A stretch of DNA of 64,000 bases from Trichococcus ilyis (GTDB lineage: Bacteria > Bacillota > Bacilli > Lactobacillales > Aerococcaceae). The stretch lies in contig NZ_FNYT01000005.1 of the NCBI RefSeq assembly GCF_900109135.1, positions 1 through 64,000 of the forward strand, in the 5' to 3' direction. Shown one piece after another: positions 16,610 through 26,154 of the stretch; the first letter of the stretch is position 1; every line of letters starts with the position of its first letter. The notes under the pieces were generated by a model. It saw only the letters and a list, made by a program, of their open reading frames with translations. It was not told the origin of the DNA and did not search any database. A program made the translations under genes and the position numbers.

Positions 16610-17985
16610 ACGTTTTCCCCTTCCGGCAGTTCCGCCTGCAGCGCCGCAATGAGCGCCTTCGCCTTCACAAGCGTCTCCTCGTATTCCATTTCCGCATCCG
16701 AATCCCAGACGATGCCGCCGCCGACCTGGAAATAGGCGGTTTCGTCCTTCAGCAGGATCGTGCGGATGACGATGTTCAGATCCGCATCGCCGTTGAAGCC
16801 GACATAGCCGATTGAGCCGGTATAGGCGTTGCGTTGCGTCGGTTCGAGCTCGTCGATGACTTCCATCGCCCGGATCTTGGGCGCGCCGGTTATCGATCCG
16901 CCCGGGAAGGCGGCTTTGATGCAGTCGAGGGCATGGATATCCTCCTCCAGTTCCCCTTCGATGGTCGAAACAAGCTGAAAAACCGTGCTGTAGTCTTCGA
17001 TATGGTACATTTCCGTGACCTTGACGCTGCCCGTCTTGCAGACCCGGCCCAAGTCATTGCGCATCAGATCGACGATCATCAGCAGTTCGGCCCTGTCTTT
17101 TTCGCTTTCCAGCAATTCCTGGCGGTTCGCGCTATCTTCCTGCTCGGTGGCGCCCCGTGGCCGGGTGCCTTTGATCGGCCGTGTCTGCACCTTGCCGTTG
17201 CGGATCTGCAGGAACCGTTCCGGCGAGCTGCTCAACAGTTGGCCCATGCCGAAGTCGAGATAGGCGGCGAACGGAGCGGGGTTGATGCTGCGCAAGCGCG
17301 TATAGAGCTCATAAGGCGATGCTTCCGTCCGGCACTGGAAGCGTTGGGTCATGTTGACCTGATAGATATCGCCGGAACGGATATAGTCCTTGATGCGGGC
17401 AATCGCCTCCAGATAGTAGGATTTTGTCATGTTCGCGGTGAGCTTCGGCTTGGTTTCGGTGGCCGATCCCAAGGCTTGAACCGGAAAATGCGTCCCCCCC
17501 GCAGCCATAATGACCTTTTCCGTCTCGGCCACCCATTTTTCCGGATCGCCAAAGAAGCCCGGCGAGGCAAGATAGACCTTCCCCAAAAGATGATCCACCA
17601 CGATCGCACCGTCGTAGATGCCGAAGAAGCTGTCCGGGATATGGACATCGTCGACCGCTTCCTTGGGCAGGCGTTCCACCTGGTGGCGCAGTTCGTAGCC
17701 GAAGTAGCCGACCGCTCCCCCGATGAAAGGCAGTTCCCCTGCGTAATCCAGCTGGTATTCCTCCAGCAACGCTTTCAGCTCTTCGAAAGCATCAACGCCC
17801 GCTTTTGCGGTCAGCGTCATTTCCGGATCGAAGCCGATGAAGGAATAGCGTCCCAGTTTTTCCGGATCCAACCCGCTGTCGAGAAAGAAGCAATGCCTGC
17901 GCTCGCGGAACAGAGAGAACAGTTCGAAGCTCGACAGGCTTGTGGCGATTTCCTTGATCACGATCTCAGCCGTTCTTTTTTTCAT
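16606..17985 (-). CDS. pabB: Aminodeoxychorismate synthase component I
   Basis: The 459-residue protein has the chorismate-binding fold. The key motif reads PIKGTRPRG with Lys272, the lysine specific for PabB; anthranilate synthase has alanine there. Other motifs include [11 protein letters not shown] and the [15 protein letters not shown] segment. With PabA it converts chorismate and glutamine to aminodeoxychorismate. The start at 17985 has AAGGGGGGAT upstream and overlaps pabA by 20 bp; the longer frame to 18051 is rejected. Confidence 0.92.
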   Translation of the reverse strand: MKKRTAEIVIKEIATSLSSFELFSLFRERRHCFFLDSGLDPEKLGRYSFIGFDPEMTLTAKAGVDAFEELKALLEEYQLDYAGELPFIGGAVGYFGYELRHQVERLPKEAVDDVHIPDSFFGIYDGAIVVDHLLGKVYLASPGFFGDPEKWVAETEKVIMAAGGTHFPVQALGSATETKPKLTANMTKSYYLEAIARIKDYIRSGDIYQVNMTQRFQCRTEASPYELYTRLRSINPAPFAAYLDFGMGQLLSSSPERFLQIRNGKVQTRPIKGTRPRGATEQEDSANRQELLESEKDRAELLMIVDLMRNDLGRVCKTGSVKVTEMYHIEDYSTVFQLVSTIEGELEEDIHALDCIKAAFPGGSITGAPKIRAMEVIDELEPTQRNAYTGSIGYVGFNGDADLNIVIRTILLKDETAYFQVGGGIVWDSDAEMEYEETLVKAKALIAALQAELPEGENV

Positions 17986-18577
17986 CAACAATCCCCCCTT
18001 CCCGCTTTTTTTTGGCACGCTCATAAAAATTGCGCAGCATGTCCAGCCCATGTTCCGTCAGGATCGCCTCGGGATGGAACTGTACGCCCTCGATCAACTC
18101 TTCGCGATGCAGGAAGCCCATGATTTCGCCTTCCTCCATCCAGGCGGTGATCTCCAGCTCATCCGGAAGGCTGCCTCTTTCCACAATCAAGGAATGGTAT
18201 CTGGTGACATTCAGCGGACTCTTCAAGCCCTGAAAGACGCCCTTCCCTGTGTGGCGGATGGCATGGACCTTGCCGTGGACAGGCTCTTTCGCCTTCACGA
18301 TTGCCGCACCGAACAGCTCGGCGATCGTCTGGTGCCCCAGACAAACACCCAGAAGCGGGATAGTCCCTGCAAAATGTCTGACGACATCCAGGCTGATGCC
18401 CGCTTCGTCAGGCGTTTTCGGCCCCGGGGAAATCAGGATCATCAGCGGATCCAGTGCCGCTATCGCTTCGATTGTTGTTTCGTCGTTCCGTTTCACGACA
18501 ACGTTCCCGTCCAGCTGCTTCAGGTATTGGACGAGATTGTAGGTGAAGGAATCATAATTATCTATTACAAGTATCAT
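17966..18577 (-). CDS. pabA: Aminodeoxychorismate synthase glutaminase component
   Basis: The 203-residue class I glutamine amidotransferase begins [19 protein letters not shown] and has the nucleophile Cys79 in GVCLGHQ with His168 and Glu170 in FHPEAI. It supplies ammonia to PabB. First gene of the pabABC operon. The start at 18577 follows TGAGGAAAA; upstream frame to 18628 contains the promoter and is rejected. In organisms with a single such subunit it may also serve tryptophan synthesis. Confidence 0.92.
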   Translation of the reverse strand: MILVIDNYDSFTYNLVQYLKQLDGNVVVKRNDETTIEAIAALDPLMILISPGPKTPDEAGISLDVVRHFAGTIPLLGVCLGHQTIAELFGAAIVKAKEPVHGKVHAIRHTGKGVFQGLKSPLNVTRYHSLIVERGSLPDELEITAWMEEGEIMGFLHREELIEGVQFHPEAILTEHGLDMLRNFYERAKKKREGGIVDEKKNG

Positions 18578-18621
18578 ATTTTTCCTCATCAATGCTGTTA
18601 TTTTTGGCTCAAACGATACCT

Positions 18622-18630
18622 CCATCATAC
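18622..18630 (-). promoter_or_regulatory. Extended -10 promoter of the pab operon
   Basis: The minus strand reads TGGTATGAT, an extended -10 element 45 bp before the pabA start. No clear -35 is present. Confidence 0.5.
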
Positions 18631-18680
18631 CAAATGCCGGGGTGCAAGCCTATAGTTTTGATGGAACTGAGAAAGGGCAG

Positions 18681-18709
18681 AAAAATGGCCAGGACAAAAG
18701 CCCCGGCCA
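18681..18709 (-). terminator. Terminator after the molybdopterin oxidoreductase gene
   Basis: TGGCC and GGCCA arms continue inward through GG/CC pairs; on the minus strand the hairpin is followed by ATTTTTCTG. It separates the oxidoreductase operon from pabA. Confidence 0.6.
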
Positions 18710-18736
18710 CTCGTGTTGGATTGGAAGCCGCTCCCC

Positions 18737-19438
18737 TTATGGTCCGACATCCGCCTCGTTGTCGAAGCCCCGCTGTTCCCAATAGCCTTTATAATCCGCA
18801 TCATCGGAAAGTTCAATGCGGGTGATCCATTTGATCCATTTGTATCCCAGTTTGTCTTCCGCCACCAGCTGGAAGGGAAAACCCCTTTCGGGAGGCAGGA
18901 CGACCCCGTTCATCTTGTAGGCGAGCATCAGTTGCCTTTCCATGATCGTCTGCAGCGGCAGGGAGGTGCTATAGCCGTCCTCTGAATAGAAAATGACCGT
19001 ATCGGCGCTTGCCTGAACATCCACTCCTTCGAACAGATCCGCAAGCAGAATCCCTTCCCAAAGGATGTCGACGCTCCAGCCTTCCACGCAATGCAGCGTG
19101 ACTGCCTTCGTGTATTTCTGATTATCCAGCACTTCATCATAGGACAAGGCGACCGGTTTTCCCACCAAACCGTCAATCGTCAGCGTGTAGACATCCACGT
19201 CGATATATTGGGGGCCTTTGATGGAGTTTTCCCGAAAATCGGTCAGAGACGACAGGTCTTGCCCTTCATATTCGTTCACTTCGGTTTTGGCCAGTTCTTC
19301 CAGATCCGTTTCACTTGTATTGTCATTATTGGAGGTTCCGCAACCAAAGAGCAACAGACCCAGCAATAACAACAGCCACTTGCCTGAAATGCGGTTGACA
19401 TAGCGGCCCTTTCCTGCGGCTCTTCCCGCCTTATTCAT
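18737..19438 (-). CDS. Molybdopterin-dependent oxidoreductase lipoprotein
   Basis: The 233-residue protein has a lipobox ending at Cys33 (LLLLGLLLFGC), so it should be anchored outside the membrane. The body matches the oxidoreductase molybdopterin-binding domain of sulphite oxidase/MsrP proteins: LHCVEGWS with the molybdenum ligand Cys117, and YKWIKWITRIEL near the end. Substrate unknown; MsrP relatives repair methionine sulphoxide. It is third in an operon behind two membrane proteins. No haem or iron-sulphur partner is obvious in the cluster. Confidence 0.85.
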   Translation of the reverse strand: MNKAGRAAGKGRYVNRISGKWLLLLLGLLLFGCGTSNNDNTSETDLEELAKTEVNEYEGQDLSSLTDFRENSIKGPQYIDVDVYTLTIDGLVGKPVALSYDEVLDNQKYTKAVTLHCVEGWSVDILWEGILLADLFEGVDVQASADTVIFYSEDGYSTSLPLQTIMERQLMLAYKMNGVVLPPERGFPFQLVAEDKLGYKWIKWITRIELSDDADYKGYWEQRGFDNEADVGP

Positions 19439-19481
19439 CGGAATGCCTTCTTTCCTTCAAAAAACTGCCTGCATGCGGCCC

Positions 19482-20171
19482 TCAAAAACCTCGTGTCTGT
19501 CCTTCCCACGGCTGCTGTTTCCCTTGCCGATGCTCCTCCACGCTCGGCCCTTTCAGGTTGCGGAGGCGCCAAACGCCATAAAGATAGCTGAGGATCAGCC
19601 CCGCCATCGTAACCGGAAGCCCCAGGAGCGTATTGGTCCAAGCCAACGCGACAACATCCCCGCGCCTGAAAAGCAGGATCTGCAAAGCAAAACGCATGAG
19701 AAAAAACACCAGCCAAACCAACGTCACTTCCTGATAGGCCGGTTTCACATCCTTGCGCCAATACCACGCCAAATCCCATCCGCGCGTCAAATGGCTCGTC
19801 AAAGCTGCCAGCGGTTTCCCAAGGACCAGGCTGATCAGCGCCGCAAACACAAGCACGGTGCTGGTCACGATTTTGGGGAGATAGTAGTTGGCGGCATTAT
19901 CCGAAAAATAGGCGATTCCGCAGGCAAGCAGTGCCCCGACCAAACCACCCACAGCATAGCGCAAAGGTTGCTTCCGCACCGACCGGATCATCACCAACAG
20001 CAATGCCAAAACAACCGCCCAGATGCTGGCTACCGTCAAGCTGTACCTTCCGTTGACGAAGGCAAACATCAAAGGAGGCAATAATGCATCGAAAGTCCTC
20101 CCTGAAACGACCAGCTTCAGTTCCTCTGAAATTTCTTGGATTCTGCCTCTCACATCATCAGCCCCTATCAT
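19482..20171 (-). CDS. DUF3159-like integral membrane protein
   Basis: The 229-residue protein begins MIGADDVRGRIQEISEELK and then has about six transmembrane segments; RSVRKQPLRYAVGGLVGALLA is very like the conserved core of DUF3159, known mainly from actinobacteria. Function unknown. The start overlaps the upstream stop by 14 bp; a GTG at 20153 has a better AGGGG spacing and is an alternative. It lies 43 bp before the molybdopterin lipoprotein gene, so the two membrane proteins may house or feed that enzyme. It lacks the paired histidines expected for haem b. Confidence 0.65.
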   Translation of the reverse strand: MIGADDVRGRIQEISEELKLVVSGRTFDALLPPLMFAFVNGRYSLTVASIWAVVLALLLVMIRSVRKQPLRYAVGGLVGALLACGIAYFSDNAANYYLPKIVTSTVLVFAALISLVLGKPLAALTSHLTRGWDLAWYWRKDVKPAYQEVTLVWLVFFLMRFALQILLFRRGDVVALAWTNTLLGLPVTMAGLILSYLYGVWRLRNLKGPSVEEHRQGKQQPWEGQTRGF

Positions 20172-20493
20172 CGAATCTGTAGGCCGCATATTCGATGATG
20201 ACGCCATAGACGATGCCTGCCGCAAAACCGACCGCATCACCGAATCCTGTTGCGCTATAGAAGGCGAAGGACACCAGCAACCCCAATAAGGCTCCCCGTG
20301 CCAAAGCACGATTCAATTCCTGCGTTTTCCCCGCCAGACCGATGACGGCACCCATCAACAGCCGGTTATACCAGAAGGCGAACAGATAGAGCGCCTCCCT
20401 CTCAAATCCGGAACGCACCTGGGCTCCTATGATGCAGACTACGCCCAACAGTGCCCCCATGACGATAGAAATCTTCATCCTTTTCGTCACCAT
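20158..20493 (-). CDS. Small membrane protein, first gene of the Mo-oxidoreductase operon
   Basis: The 111-residue product has three to four hydrophobic segments, starting KISIVMGALLGVVCIIGAQV, with a glycine- and alanine-rich core (GAVIGLAGKTQELNRALARG). No family is recognised. It begins an operon with the DUF3159-like protein (overlapping by 14 bp) and the molybdopterin lipoprotein. Confidence 0.65.
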   Translation of the reverse strand: MVTKRMKISIVMGALLGVVCIIGAQVRSGFEREALYLFAFWYNRLLMGAVIGLAGKTQELNRALARGALLGLLVSFAFYSATGFGDAVGFAAGIVYGVIIEYAAYRFDDRG

Positions 20494-20547
20494 TTACCCC
20501 ACTCTCCATCCGTGAATAAGTCCAAACCTGCCTGCCCGCTCGCCTAC

Positions 20548-20576
20548 ATTATACTACCGCTGGTGAAAAAAGCGAA
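20548..20576 (-). promoter_or_regulatory. Promoter of the Mo-oxidoreductase operon
   Basis: A perfect minus-strand TATAAT (20548-20553) lies 55 bp before the ATG, with a weak TTCGCT -35 at 17-bp spacing. Confidence 0.5.
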
Positions 20577-20577
20577 A

Positions 20578-20619
20578 ATGACGGCCCCAATCCGGGATAT
20601 CCCGGATTGGGGCCGTCAT
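20578..20619 (-). terminator. Terminator of the uracil permease gene
   Basis: A perfect 42-bp palindrome with arms ATGACGGCCCCAATCCGGG and its complement around an ATAT centre. On the minus strand it is followed by TTTTCGCTTTTTTC. Confidence 0.88.
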
Positions 20620-20651
20620 AAAAAGTAATCACCCGATACTGCCTTCTAAGC

Positions 20652-21920
20652 TCAGTCCGTTTCGTTCATCAAGCCTGCTTTTTCAAACAGGTAGAAAGCC
20701 AAACTCAAAATGATGCCGACCACACTCGCAAGCACCATGCCGCTTAATTCGATGCCGGCAAATTGAACTGTCAAACCGCTCAAACCAGTCACGAAGACGA
20801 TGGATGTCAGGATCAGATTCTTGGACTTGCTGTAGTCCACTTTTTCTTCAACCAACAGGCGCAAGCCGCTGGTGCCGATCATGCCGTAAAGCAGGAACGT
20901 GACCCCACCGATGACATCACCAGGAATTGTGGAAATGAGGGCTGCCAACGGTCCGAAGAAGGACATGACCATGGAGAAAATCGCAGCGCCAGCGATGACG
21001 CGCACGCTGTAGACACGTGTGATGGCCATTACCCCGATGTTCTCGCCATAAGTCGTCGTCGGAACCCCGCCGATCAAACCGGATAACGCAGAGGCAAAGT
21101 AATCAGCAAACAACGAACGGTGCAAGCCCGGATCCTTGATCAGATCGCGGCCGACGACGTTGGAAGTGACAACCTGATGGCCGATGTGCTCCGAAGTCAG
21201 CACAAGCAGAACCGGAAGCATCGTCAAGATGGCATCCATATCAAATTTTGCCAATTGGAAATGAGGCATCGTGAACAAGGATGCCTCCATTACAGGAGTA
21301 AAATCAACCATCCCGAAAGCAATCGCAGAAATGTAGCCGACGACGATGGCGATCAGAATAGGGATAGTGGACAAGAAACCTTTGAAGAGTACGGAACCTA
21401 GGACAGCCGTGCCCAAAGTGATGAAGAAGACAGCGAAGTTCTGTGCTGTCGCAGTGTCGGTCATCAAGTTCGCACCGATCGATCCGCCTTGAATCGTAAG
21501 GTGAGCCAGCTCCAGACCGATCAAGGCAACAACAGCCCCCATCGCTGCAGGCGGAAGGACAACATCGATCCACTTTGTGCCGACACGATGGATGACGAAC
21601 GCCATGATACAGCCGATGATACCCAAGACGACGAAACCGCCCTGCGCATACTCAAAACCTTGGTTCGCGATGATGATGCTCGTCGGTCCGATGAAGGCAA
21701 AGCTTGACCCAAGATAAGCCGGCGCTTTCCCTTTTGTGATCCAAATGAATAATAGCGTGGCGACCCCGTTCATCAATAATACGATGCTCGGATCGATCCC
21801 GAAAATGATAGGCACAAGCACTGAAGCACCGAACATTGCGAAAGTATGTTGCAAACTGAGCGGAATAAGCAAGTTTGCAGGCACCTTTTCGTCAACCTGA
21901 ATAATTTTCTTTGAAGACAT
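20652..21920 (-). CDS. uraA: Uracil permease, NCS2 family
   Basis: This 422-residue nucleobase:cation symporter has about 12-14 membrane segments and characteristic NCS2 sequence (LTSEHIGHQVVTSNVVGRDLIKDPGLHRSL and GGVPTTTYGENIGVMAITRVYS). It brings uracil into the cell for salvage. The leader contains a PyrR-type attenuator, which fits pyrimidine control and strongly supports uracil as substrate. Single-gene unit. Confidence 0.92.
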   Translation of the reverse strand: MSSKKIIQVDEKVPANLLIPLSLQHTFAMFGASVLVPIIFGIDPSIVLLMNGVATLLFIWITKGKAPAYLGSSFAFIGPTSIIIANQGFEYAQGGFVVLGIIGCIMAFVIHRVGTKWIDVVLPPAAMGAVVALIGLELAHLTIQGGSIGANLMTDTATAQNFAVFFITLGTAVLGSVLFKGFLSTIPILIAIVVGYISAIAFGMVDFTPVMEASLFTMPHFQLAKFDMDAILTMLPVLLVLTSEHIGHQVVTSNVVGRDLIKDPGLHRSLFADYFASALSGLIGGVPTTTYGENIGVMAITRVYSVRVIAGAAIFSMVMSFFGPLAALISTIPGDVIGGVTFLLYGMIGTSGLRLLVEEKVDYSKSKNLILTSIVFVTGLSGLTVQFAGIELSGMVLASVVGIILSLAFYLFEKAGLMNETD

Positions 21921-21944
21921 ACTATATTTCCTCCTATAGGCACA

Positions 21945-22050
21945 AAAAAAAGCCCTTGAATTATGATATTCGCAAAAGGACCTAAGGTATCAAATATTCG
22001 ATTTGTTACCCTTTTTAATCTCTCTGGATTAGTTTAAAGGACTTTGCTCC
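21945..22050 (-). promoter_or_regulatory. PyrR-binding attenuator in the uracil permease leader
   Basis: On the minus strand the leader holds CTAATCCAGAGAGATTA followed by AAAAGG, the conserved PyrR binding loop, paired by flanking CCTTT/AAAGG. Downstream, GTCCTT and AAGGGC form a terminator stem followed by nine T residues (about 21946-21980). With high UMP, PyrR would bind, stabilise the anti-antiterminator and reduce expression. pyrR itself is not in the window. Confidence 0.82.
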
Positions 22051-22054
22051 GCTT

Positions 22055-22083
22055 ATTTTAGCAATAATAATGAGAGAATACAA
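22055..22083 (-). promoter_or_regulatory. Promoter of the uracil permease gene
   Basis: Minus-strand TTGTAT (22078-22083), 17-bp spacer, TAAAAT (22055-22060). The expected start of transcription lies just before the PyrR loop. Confidence 0.6.
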
Positions 22084-22167
22084 TTATAAAATGATGAGAT
22101 AATCCCGCTTTCATCCAGGACCCATTCTCAAGAATGACTGTTGGCATTTTTTAGGATCATAAATTCG

Positions 22168-22215
22168 GACCACCAGCATAGTTTGGAGCGACTGCCCCAG
22201 ACCCGTTGGTGGTCC
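22168..22215. terminator. Inverted repeat after aspA
   Basis: GGACCACCA (22168-22176) and TGGTGGTCC (22207-22215) form a 9-bp stem with a 30-nt loop close to the aspA stop. There is no strong T-run on the minus side, so termination is likely but not certain. The remaining sequence from 22084 to 22167 shows no gene. Confidence 0.5.
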
Positions 22216-22228
22216 TTTTCAATTAAAT

Positions 22229-23647
22229 TCAGACTGCCTTGCCTGCCCGGCGGACCAGTTCCGCCGGGATGCCGGCCATGCGTTTGAGATCGAGGATGCT
22301 TTCCGTTTCCTCAACCGAGAACAGACCTTTCTCAAGCACCAATTCCCTGACGGTTTTGCCTGTCTTCAGCGATTCCTTGGCGATCGCGCTGGCTTGTTGG
22401 TAGCCTAGCGTCGGGCAGAGGGCGGTAGCGATGCCGGCGCTCTCTTCCACCTGTTTGTAGCACACGAGCGCATTCGCTTGGATTCCTTGGATGCAATTGA
22501 CAGTCAGAGTAGCGACCGCATGCGCCAGGCAATCGATCGATTCGAACAACGAATGGAAAATGATCGGTTCAAAAGCATTCAGCTCCAACTGTCCGGATTC
22601 GGCAGCCATCGTGATGGTCAGATCGTTGCCGATCACGCGGAAAGCGACTTGCGAAACGACTTCGGGTATCACCGGATTCACTTTCCCCGGCATGATCGAA
22701 GAGCCGTTTTGCTTGGCCGGCAAATTGATTTCGCCGATGCCCGCTCTCGGACCGCTCGACAACAGGCGCAGGTCGTTGCTCATCTTCGACAAGTTCACCG
22801 CTGCCGTTTTGATGGCAGCCGATACCCTGACGAAGCCATCCACGTTCTGGGTCGCATCGAAAAGATCCTCCGCCTGCATGAAACTGATCCCCGCTTCCTC
22901 ACTCAGGGCTGCAGTTATGTTTGCCACGTACTCCGGCGTTGCATTGATCGCATTCCCGATGGCGGTACCGCCGAGATTGAGACTCTTCATCTCTTCCGCC
23001 GCGTTCAACAGGTGACGGATATCCCGTTTGACGAAGGACCGATACGCCCGGAAGGTTCTCCCCAAATTGGTCGGCACCGCATCCTGCATTTGCGTCCGCC
23101 CCATCTTGATGACCCCGGCGAATTCCTCGGACTTGGCACCCAATGCCCGCTCCAACTTTTCCAGTTCCGCAAGCAGTTCCGGCAGCAGTTGCAGGACGGT
23201 CATTTTCCCCGCTGTCGGGAAGACATCGTTCGTGGATTGGCACAGATTCACATCATCGTTCGGATGGACGATGCGGTAGTCGCCCTTTCTCCCGCCCAAA
23301 ATTTCGATGGCACGATTGGCGATGACTTCGTTGGCGTTCATGTTGGCCGAAGTACCGGCGCCGCCTTGGATCGCATCCACAATGAAGGCCTCATGAAGAC
23401 GTCCCGCCACGATTTCGTTGCAGGCTTGGACAATCGCGTCCTTTTTGCTGACTGCCAGATTGCCCGACTGGGCGTTCACAATCGCTGCCGCTTTCTTGAT
23501 CCGCGCCAGATTGCGGATCAGTGCCCGATGCAAATTCGTGCCCGTGATGGCAAAATTTTCCTTTGCACGCAATGATTGCACGCCATAATACGCTTCTGTG
23601 GGTACCGCCAACGTTCCGATCGAGTCCGCTTCAATTCTCATGTTCAT
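22229..23647 (-). CDS. aspA: Aspartate ammonia-lyase
   Basis: At 472 residues this is a fumarase/aspartase superfamily enzyme with the signature GSSIMPGKVN at 315-324 and GAGTSANMNANEVIANRA near 97-112. The TSANMNANEVI sequence is typical of aspartase rather than class II fumarase. It converts L-aspartate to fumarate and ammonia. The gene is divergent from an Lrp-type regulator that may control it. Ribosome site AGGGGGC lies upstream of the first ATG. Confidence 0.88.
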   Translation of the reverse strand: MNMRIEADSIGTLAVPTEAYYGVQSLRAKENFAITGTNLHRALIRNLARIKKAAAIVNAQSGNLAVSKKDAIVQACNEIVAGRLHEAFIVDAIQGGAGTSANMNANEVIANRAIEILGGRKGDYRIVHPNDDVNLCQSTNDVFPTAGKMTVLQLLPELLAELEKLERALGAKSEEFAGVIKMGRTQMQDAVPTNLGRTFRAYRSFVKRDIRHLLNAAEEMKSLNLGGTAIGNAINATPEYVANITAALSEEAGISFMQAEDLFDATQNVDGFVRVSAAIKTAAVNLSKMSNDLRLLSSGPRAGIGEINLPAKQNGSSIMPGKVNPVIPEVVSQVAFRVIGNDLTITMAAESGQLELNAFEPIIFHSLFESIDCLAHAVATLTVNCIQGIQANALVCYKQVEESAGIATALCPTLGYQQASAIAKESLKTGKTVRELVLEKGLFSVEETESILDLKRMAGIPAELVRRAGKAV

Positions 23648-23826
23648 CTCTGTTTGCCCCCTGAAAATTTTCTGTCATTCATGGGACAAAGGATACCACC
23701 GCTGCCGACTGAATGAAACAGCCCAAGGGATGTTGCGAACAAAACCTGCACATTCGTCCTTTCCGCAAAAGAATCACAACCTATTTCCCATGGAACTTTA
23801 TTTTCTTCAGCCGTGTCAGCATTCGT

Positions 23827-23856
23827 TTGCGCTCGGTGACATCCGGGGTATAGAAT
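23827..23856 (+). promoter_or_regulatory. Candidate promoter of the Lrp regulator
   Basis: TTGCGC (23827-23832), 18-bp spacer, TAGAAT (23851-23856), 38 bp before the start codon. Confidence 0.4.
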
Positions 23857-23894
23857 CTTAGGAAACACCACGGAAATCCAGAAAGGAACTTATC

Positions 23895-24335
23895 ATGGAT
23901 AAAATCGACAAGCAAATTTTGAACATTCTGCAGGCGAATGCGCGGGCTTCCCTGAAGGAAATCGGCGAAGCCACCTTTCTGTCCTCGCCGGCGATTTCGG
24001 CAAGGATCGCGCAACTGGAAAGGAACGGGGTCATCACAGATTACGGCGCGCATCTGAATCTGCAGACATTGGGGTACAACATCAAGGCCTTCATCAATCT
24101 GGAGGTCGATCCCAAGCAAAAGCTGGTATTTTATCCTTTTGTGGAAAGCATCCCGAATGTGCTGGAATGCAACTGCGTGACCGGGGAATACTCGATGCTC
24201 CTCAAGGTCGCCTTTCCGACGACGAATGAATTGGATACCTTCATCGGCGAGCTGCAGCAGTTCGGCAAAACCTATACGCAAGTCGTCTTCTCCACCTCGG
24301 TCGGGCCAAGAGGCATCCAATTTGCGGAAGAATAA
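23895..24335 (+). CDS. Lrp/AsnC family transcriptional regulator
   Basis: The 146-residue protein has the N-terminal MDKIDKQILNILQANARAS helix-turn-helix of the Lrp/AsnC family and a C-terminal RAM effector domain (about 65-146) including ECNCVTGEYSMLLKV. It probably senses an amino acid. Divergent placement from aspA with a 247-bp gap suggests it controls aspartate catabolism in response to aspartate or asparagine; this is inference. AAAGGAAC ribosome site. Confidence 0.85.
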   Translation: MDKIDKQILNILQANARASLKEIGEATFLSSPAISARIAQLERNGVITDYGAHLNLQTLGYNIKAFINLEVDPKQKLVFYPFVESIPNVLECNCVTGEYSMLLKVAFPTTNELDTFIGELQQFGKTYTQVVFSTSVGPRGIQFAEE

Positions 24336-24401
24336 GGCTCTGGTCACATGGAGGAAAGATGGATTCCAAAAAATGATCCATCTTTTCGACACTGAAAACA
24401 C

Positions 24402-24439
24402 AAAAAAGATGAATAACATCAAGTTATCCATCTTTTTTT
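24402..24439. terminator. Bidirectional terminator between lrp and the DUF1846 gene
   Basis: AAAAAAGATGAATAAC pairs with GTTATCCATCTTTTTT with one mismatch, with T-runs on both strands. The two flanking genes converge here. Confidence 0.85.
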
Positions 24440-24486
24440 GTGTTAGTCCTCTTAGTGCTCGATTTCTACCCGGGATTCATCACTCT

Positions 24487-25995
24487 CTAAACATAGTAAA
24501 GATTTTCGGATGGGTACACCGGATCGCAAGTGACATCGAGGCCAAGATTCCGGAGGATCTGATCATCATCTTTATTCAACATGACCGTCGAATGGGCCTG
24601 CACATCCTTCAATTCGGAAAGTTTGCTGTAAGCCAGTTGGGCTGTCGGATTGGTGACCGCTGAAATGGACAGCGCAATCAGGATTTCGTTCGCTGTCAGG
24701 GTCGGGATGCGCTTATGCAGACCTTCGCTCTTCAGTTTCTTGATCGGTTCCAGAATGACCGGCGACAGCAGCAGGATTTCGTCGGAAATGTTCGCCAAAG
24801 CTTTGATCGCATTCAGGATGGCGGAGGAACAGGCATCCATCAGATCGGAGGTCCGGCCGGTGATGATCCGCCCGTCGTTCAATTCGAAAGCGATGACCGC
24901 AGGGATTTCGTTGTCGACCACGTGGTTCATCAAGCGCTCCGCGTATGCGCGGGCAGGCTTCACCGGGGCACGATCCTCTTGCTTCAGTTCAAGCTCTTCC
25001 ATGATCAGGCGCATGTGGTCGCGCGTCTCTTCGTCACTCAGACCCTTTTTGTAGTCGCATTCTGTCGCAAAGCTGCGGCGGATGATTTCCTGCTTCGATG
25101 CCTCGCGGACCGCTTCGTCATCAGTGATGCCGAAACCGACGCGGTTCACGCCCATGTCCGTAGGCGATTGATAAACGGATTCCTTGCCGGTGATGCGCTC
25201 GATGATGCGTTTGATGACCGGGAAAGTCTCCAAATCGCGGTTGTAGTTGACCGCCACTTCGTTGTAGGTCTCGAAATGATAGTTGTCCATCATGTTGACG
25301 TCCTTCAGATCGGCCGTTGCGGCTTCATAGGCGATGTTCAGCGGGTGCTTCAAAGGAACGTTCCATACCGGGAAAGTCTCGAATTTGGAATAACCGGCCA
25401 CGCGTCCTTGACGGCGTTCGTGGTACAGCTGGTTCAGGCAGGTCGCCAACTTGCCGCTGCCGGGACCCGGAGCCGTCACGACGACGATAGGCTTGGTCGT
25501 CGGAATGTACGTGTTCTGGCCGAAGCCTTCCTCGCTGACGATCTTTTCGATATTGGAAGGGTAGCCTTCGATGGCGCCGTGCGTATAGACTTTGATTTCG
25601 CGTTTTTCCAGCTTGTTGATGAACAGCTTGGTCGAAGGTTGTCCGTTGTAGCGCGTGATGACGACGCTGTTGACGGACAGACCGTATTCCCTCAGTTCAT
25701 CGATCAGGCGGAAAACGTCCATGTCGTAAGTGATGCCGTAGTCGCCGCGGATTTTGTTGCGTTCGATGTCGCCTGCATACACACAGATCAGGATTTCCGC
25801 CTGATCCTTCAGTTTCTGCAGCAATTTGATTTTGGCGTCCTCATCGAATCCCGGCAAGACGCGTTTTGCGTGCTTGTCGCCGATCAGTTTCCCTCCGAAC
25901 TCAAGATACAATTTGTCATAATTGTTGACCCGCTCCAGGATGTATTTCGATTGCTCTTCAATGTATTTCTGTGGATCAAAGCCGATTTGCTTCAT
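24487..25995 (-). CDS. DUF1846 family protein
   Basis: The 502-residue protein matches the DUF1846 family of Firmicutes ([22 protein letters not shown] at the start, then [22 protein letters not shown] near 175-197). Crystal structures of the family show a P-loop-like fold but its reaction is not established. It is cytosolic, of normal family length and single-gene. Start at 25995 has GGAGG upstream; the frame extends to 26025 without a ribosome site. Confidence 0.85.
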   Translation of the reverse strand: MKQIGFDPQKYIEEQSKYILERVNNYDKLYLEFGGKLIGDKHAKRVLPGFDEDAKIKLLQKLKDQAEILICVYAGDIERNKIRGDYGITYDMDVFRLIDELREYGLSVNSVVITRYNGQPSTKLFINKLEKREIKVYTHGAIEGYPSNIEKIVSEEGFGQNTYIPTTKPIVVVTAPGPGSGKLATCLNQLYHERRQGRVAGYSKFETFPVWNVPLKHPLNIAYEAATADLKDVNMMDNYHFETYNEVAVNYNRDLETFPVIKRIIERITGKESVYQSPTDMGVNRVGFGITDDEAVREASKQEIIRRSFATECDYKKGLSDEETRDHMRLIMEELELKQEDRAPVKPARAYAERLMNHVVDNEIPAVIAFELNDGRIITGRTSDLMDACSSAILNAIKALANISDEILLLSPVILEPIKKLKSEGLHKRIPTLTANEILIALSISAVTNPTAQLAYSKLSELKDVQAHSTVMLNKDDDQILRNLGLDVTCDPVYPSENLYYV

Positions 25996-26064
25996 CTGTT
26001 TTCCTCCAGTATTTGTATCGTGCATTTATATACTTCTCATTCTGTATTGATTTCAACTCTAACC

Positions 26065-26092
26065 ATTATAGAGGTTTTTCTTTGATTGGCAA
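26065..26092 (-). promoter_or_regulatory. Promoter of the DUF1846 gene
   Basis: Minus-strand TTGCCA (26087-26092), 16-bp spacer, perfect TATAAT (26065-26070), 70 bp before the start codon. Confidence 0.65.
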
Positions 26093-26154
26093 TATGCATT
26101 TTCGGCTCCTGGACATTTTGTTCAGCAGAAAAACATCGTAAGCTTTCGCCAGAA

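Noticed and set aside
16834-18123. 429-codon plus-strand open frame
   Set aside because: Antisense to pabB and pabA; no motif.
24715-26085. 456-codon plus-strand open frame
   Set aside because: Antisense to the DUF1846 gene, which is well supported.
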